Positions 61,478 to 64,000 of a stretch of 64,000 bases of DNA are shown piece after piece. Origin of the DNA: Stromatinia cepivora (lineage: Eukaryota > Ascomycota > Leotiomycetes > Helotiales > Sclerotiniaceae). The stretch is taken from positions 930,001 to 994,000 of the forward strand of contig RCTD01000024.1 in NCBI GenBank assembly GCA_014898415.1, read 5' to 3'. Position 1 is the stretch's first letter. The number at the start of each line of letters is the position of its first letter. The notes under the pieces were generated by a model. It saw nothing but the letters and a program-made list of their open reading frames with translations. It was not told the DNA's origin and did not search any database. A program made the translations under genes and the position numbers.

Positions 61478-64000
61478 AAAATTATCGAAAATAAATTTAT
61501 AGATTTTGAAGATAGAATTCTATACAAAATTATAAAGAAAAAATATTCAATCTTTTTTGTTCTTTATATCAATTTTTATAATAAATTTATATATAATATA
61601 AAAATCTATAAAACTATATTTTTTAATTTTTTTATCTCTCTTTGATATAAAGTATTCGATTATATATCTATTCAGAAATTTTATAAGGATTTGAAAATTG
61701 AAACAAAAGATATAATAAATTATATCCATTTTTATTAAAACATTATTTAAATTTATATCTTCCAATTAAAAATAAATGAAAATTTTTCTTTAAACAATTA
61801 TTTAAATTCTTTTAAGATTTTTAAAACCTTTTCTAATTTTATTATAATATTATTCAATAAATTGAATTACATTATTATTCTTAGTAAAATCACTAATCTT
61901 AAAAAGACCAATTGTTTCATAAAACTTCTGATCTTTAATCCGATCTAAGTCAATAATATTTATAGAATAATTGAATTATTATTCAAAAACATTATATTTT
62001 TCTTTAATTTCAAGAATTTCAATAAATACAAATACTTCGATTTCGTTACTAAAAGAATGATTCTTATATCGAACAAGAAAAAAAATATTATTGTTAATAG
62101 AACAGGAAATCATAATTTGATTAGATCCTTTTCCAAATATTATATCAAAATTTAAATAAAAACTTATATAAATAATAAAATAAATATAAATAAAGAATTA
62201 ATAACTTCAAATGAAGTTATTAAAAAGAATAGATTTAAAAAGAAAATATTGAATTATTTAAATATTATTCAGGAATTATTTATAAATTGTTCAAAAAAAG
62301 ATTAATAATATAATAAATTTTTTCAAAAAGAATTCAAATACCCCCCTCCTCCCAAAAATTATAAGGTTTTCTTTATCGAACTTCTTAATTAATAATTAGA
62401 AATTTATAATAATAACTCCTCTTTGATTTATTATATTAATTTTCTTCCTTTTAATTCTATATCATTTTATAATTGAATAAAGAATAATTTTTGATTATTT
62501 GTTATCTTTTATTTGAAAGATTATAGATATTTAAAAATTCGATTCTTTTGGTTTATTCATTTATATAAATCTTTAAAGTTGTTATTTATAAAAAGATTTA
62601 AATACAAAATATATTTTTTAAAACAAATATCTATATAAATTTAATTAAACAAAATATTATTTATTTCTTCAAGGATATATATAAAAAGATCTTCCAATTT
62701 CTTTATTACTTTATAAGATCTATATTATTTGAAAGCAAGTTTTGTATTATAAAATATATCGATTTTTGATCAAGAATTATAATATAAAACTATATTTCCA
62801 ATTCGAATATTTTTATTTAATATTTTATAATCAATATTATATCAAAGTTTATTATCTTCCTCATAATATTATTCATAAAAGATTATTTTTTTAATATCTT
62901 CATTTAGTATTTTTAATTATTATATTTTAATGATTAATAAATTTTTCCGAATCCGTATATTTTCCTAATCAAGGATCCTTCAAATCGTATATATAATTTC
63001 AAAAAACAATATAGCTTTTTATTCATAAATCAATTCAAACAATGTTTTGTTTATCGATTTGTAAATTGAAATACGATTAACGAATAGTACTATTTTCAAT
63101 TATTCAGATTATTTATACCTTTTTTATAATAAATGGGAAAATGCTTATATAGTAGAATGATAATCTTTTTTTATTATTCTATTAATTTATAGATAATAGA
63201 TTGATATTTTGATTTTATTGATTTTGTACTTTTGTAATAAACAAATACAATGCTTTTATTCCAACCTCTTTATTCATAATAATTTCTTGAAAAAGATTAT
63301 AACAATAGATTACTTTATAAAGGAATTTGGTAATCATTTTTAAGATAATATTCTAGAAAACTTTAACTTCCATCTAATCATTCAAATCTTCTTATAGAAT
63401 AATGAAATATTTGAATTTATAATTATCAAATATTTTTGTGATATCTATATTAATTTTATACCAAATATTTAAAACCCAAATAATAATCATTAATTCATTT
63501 ATTTATTTGAATAATTTAAATTAATAAACGGAATAAAAAATCACTCAATTTTTTATATCCTTGTATATCCTATTCCACCAATAATAATTGTATATTTTAG
63601 TATTTGATAATTCTAAATTCTTATAATCTAATTCTTTATATATTCAAATTATAATTTTTGCTTTTTCAATTAAATCGTTATCTGTTATTATATAAATAGA
63701 CAATAATCTATTTCTTTGGATTCTAAATAGATAACAATTCCTGATACAGAAATTAAAAGTTTTCTTTTTGAAAACTTATTAATCTTTTATTGATATATTT
63801 TTATATTTTTGTAATATAATAATATATTAAATAATCATTTGTATCCTTTCATTTCCGCTTTTCAAAATTTAAGATAATCTTAAAATTTTAGAATTATTTA
63901 TATTTATTATTAAATCTATTTATAATAAATTTAGATTTGTGATAATTAAATTATTAATATTTTTTTTATATTCTTTATTAATATTATTTAAAATAATTTA

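Larger units (their letters stand above)
56830..64000 (-). mobile_element. Repeat D2 and adjoining AT-rich relic, running off the window, interrupted by element E
   Basis: Starts TGTGAAAGAGGTAGG like D1 and stays colinear with it to about 58865, then continues past the point where B1 cut D1. Element E interrupts it at 59802-61477. Beyond about 61483 the sequence is extremely AT-rich with no assignable domain (the minus frame 61765-61547 is low complexity). I cannot say whether all of it to 64000 is the same element. Family unknown; minus coding strand is inferred from the better open stretches in D1. Confidence 0.55.

Noticed and set aside
27451..64000. Mitochondrial or organelle DNA, suggested by the extreme AT content
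   Set aside because: Nested LTR elements with 5-bp target duplications and transition-type damage are nuclear features, and no organelle genes are seen.

Overview
The window looks like nuclear DNA of a filamentous ascomycete (Pezizomycotina). Genes carry short introns of about 50-110 bp with GT..AG ends and CTAAC/CTGAC-like branch sites. Mobile elements carry C-to-T and G-to-A damage of the repeat-induced point mutation (RIP) kind: CAA to TAA stops, and Asp to Asn and Cys to Tyr changes. Two compartments meet at about 27.45 kb. A Leotiomycete (Sclerotiniaceae-like) origin is my impression only.

Gene-bearing part, 1-27.4 kb. The 3' end of a sugar transporter is followed by a PD-(D/E)XK-like hypothetical gene (-) flanked by mini/microsatellites, a three-exon gene of unknown function (516 aa), the glutathione degradosome gene DUG2 (three exons, 1000 aa), and a CCCH zinc-finger protein of a common fungal conserved family. 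From 13.4 to 23.9 kb lies gene-poor DNA with broken coiled-coil-type coding fragments. A complete copia element, A1 (16719-21800, target duplication AAAAT), interrupts it. Beyond it are an intact threonine-nucleophile asparaginase/isoaspartyl peptidase-like gene (-) and a small two-exon Asn-rich hydrophilic protein gene.

AT-rich retrotransposon part, 27.45-64 kb. I see no host gene here. It is a nest of LTR elements, several with target duplications that I could match. Repeat D1 (27451-29486) is cut by a forward fragment of copia family B (B1). B1 is joined head-on to a minus-strand B copy (B2, 31363-51428). B2 carries a solo A LTR (33558-34087, TTAGG) and a whole minus-strand copia element C (36038-50071, AGAAT on both sides). 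C is itself split by a nearly intact copia element A2 (37438-43209, CTATG). To the right come a copia relic F, a Ty3/gypsy relic G with a solo C LTR in its reverse transcriptase (56330-56639, GAATA), and a second copy of repeat D (D2). D2 is interrupted by a 1.68-kb gag-only LTR element E with 150-bp LTRs (59802-61477, AAAAT).

Most unusual points: the compact gag-only element E, whose zinc knuckle has lost all three Cys codons to Tyr; copia family A with TA..GA LTR ends and a primer site matching the anticodon region of initiator tRNA-Met; an in-frame loss of the integrase core in A1, complementary to a reverse-transcriptase active-site loss in A2; and a CACGTGAT core shared by four unrelated LTR families.
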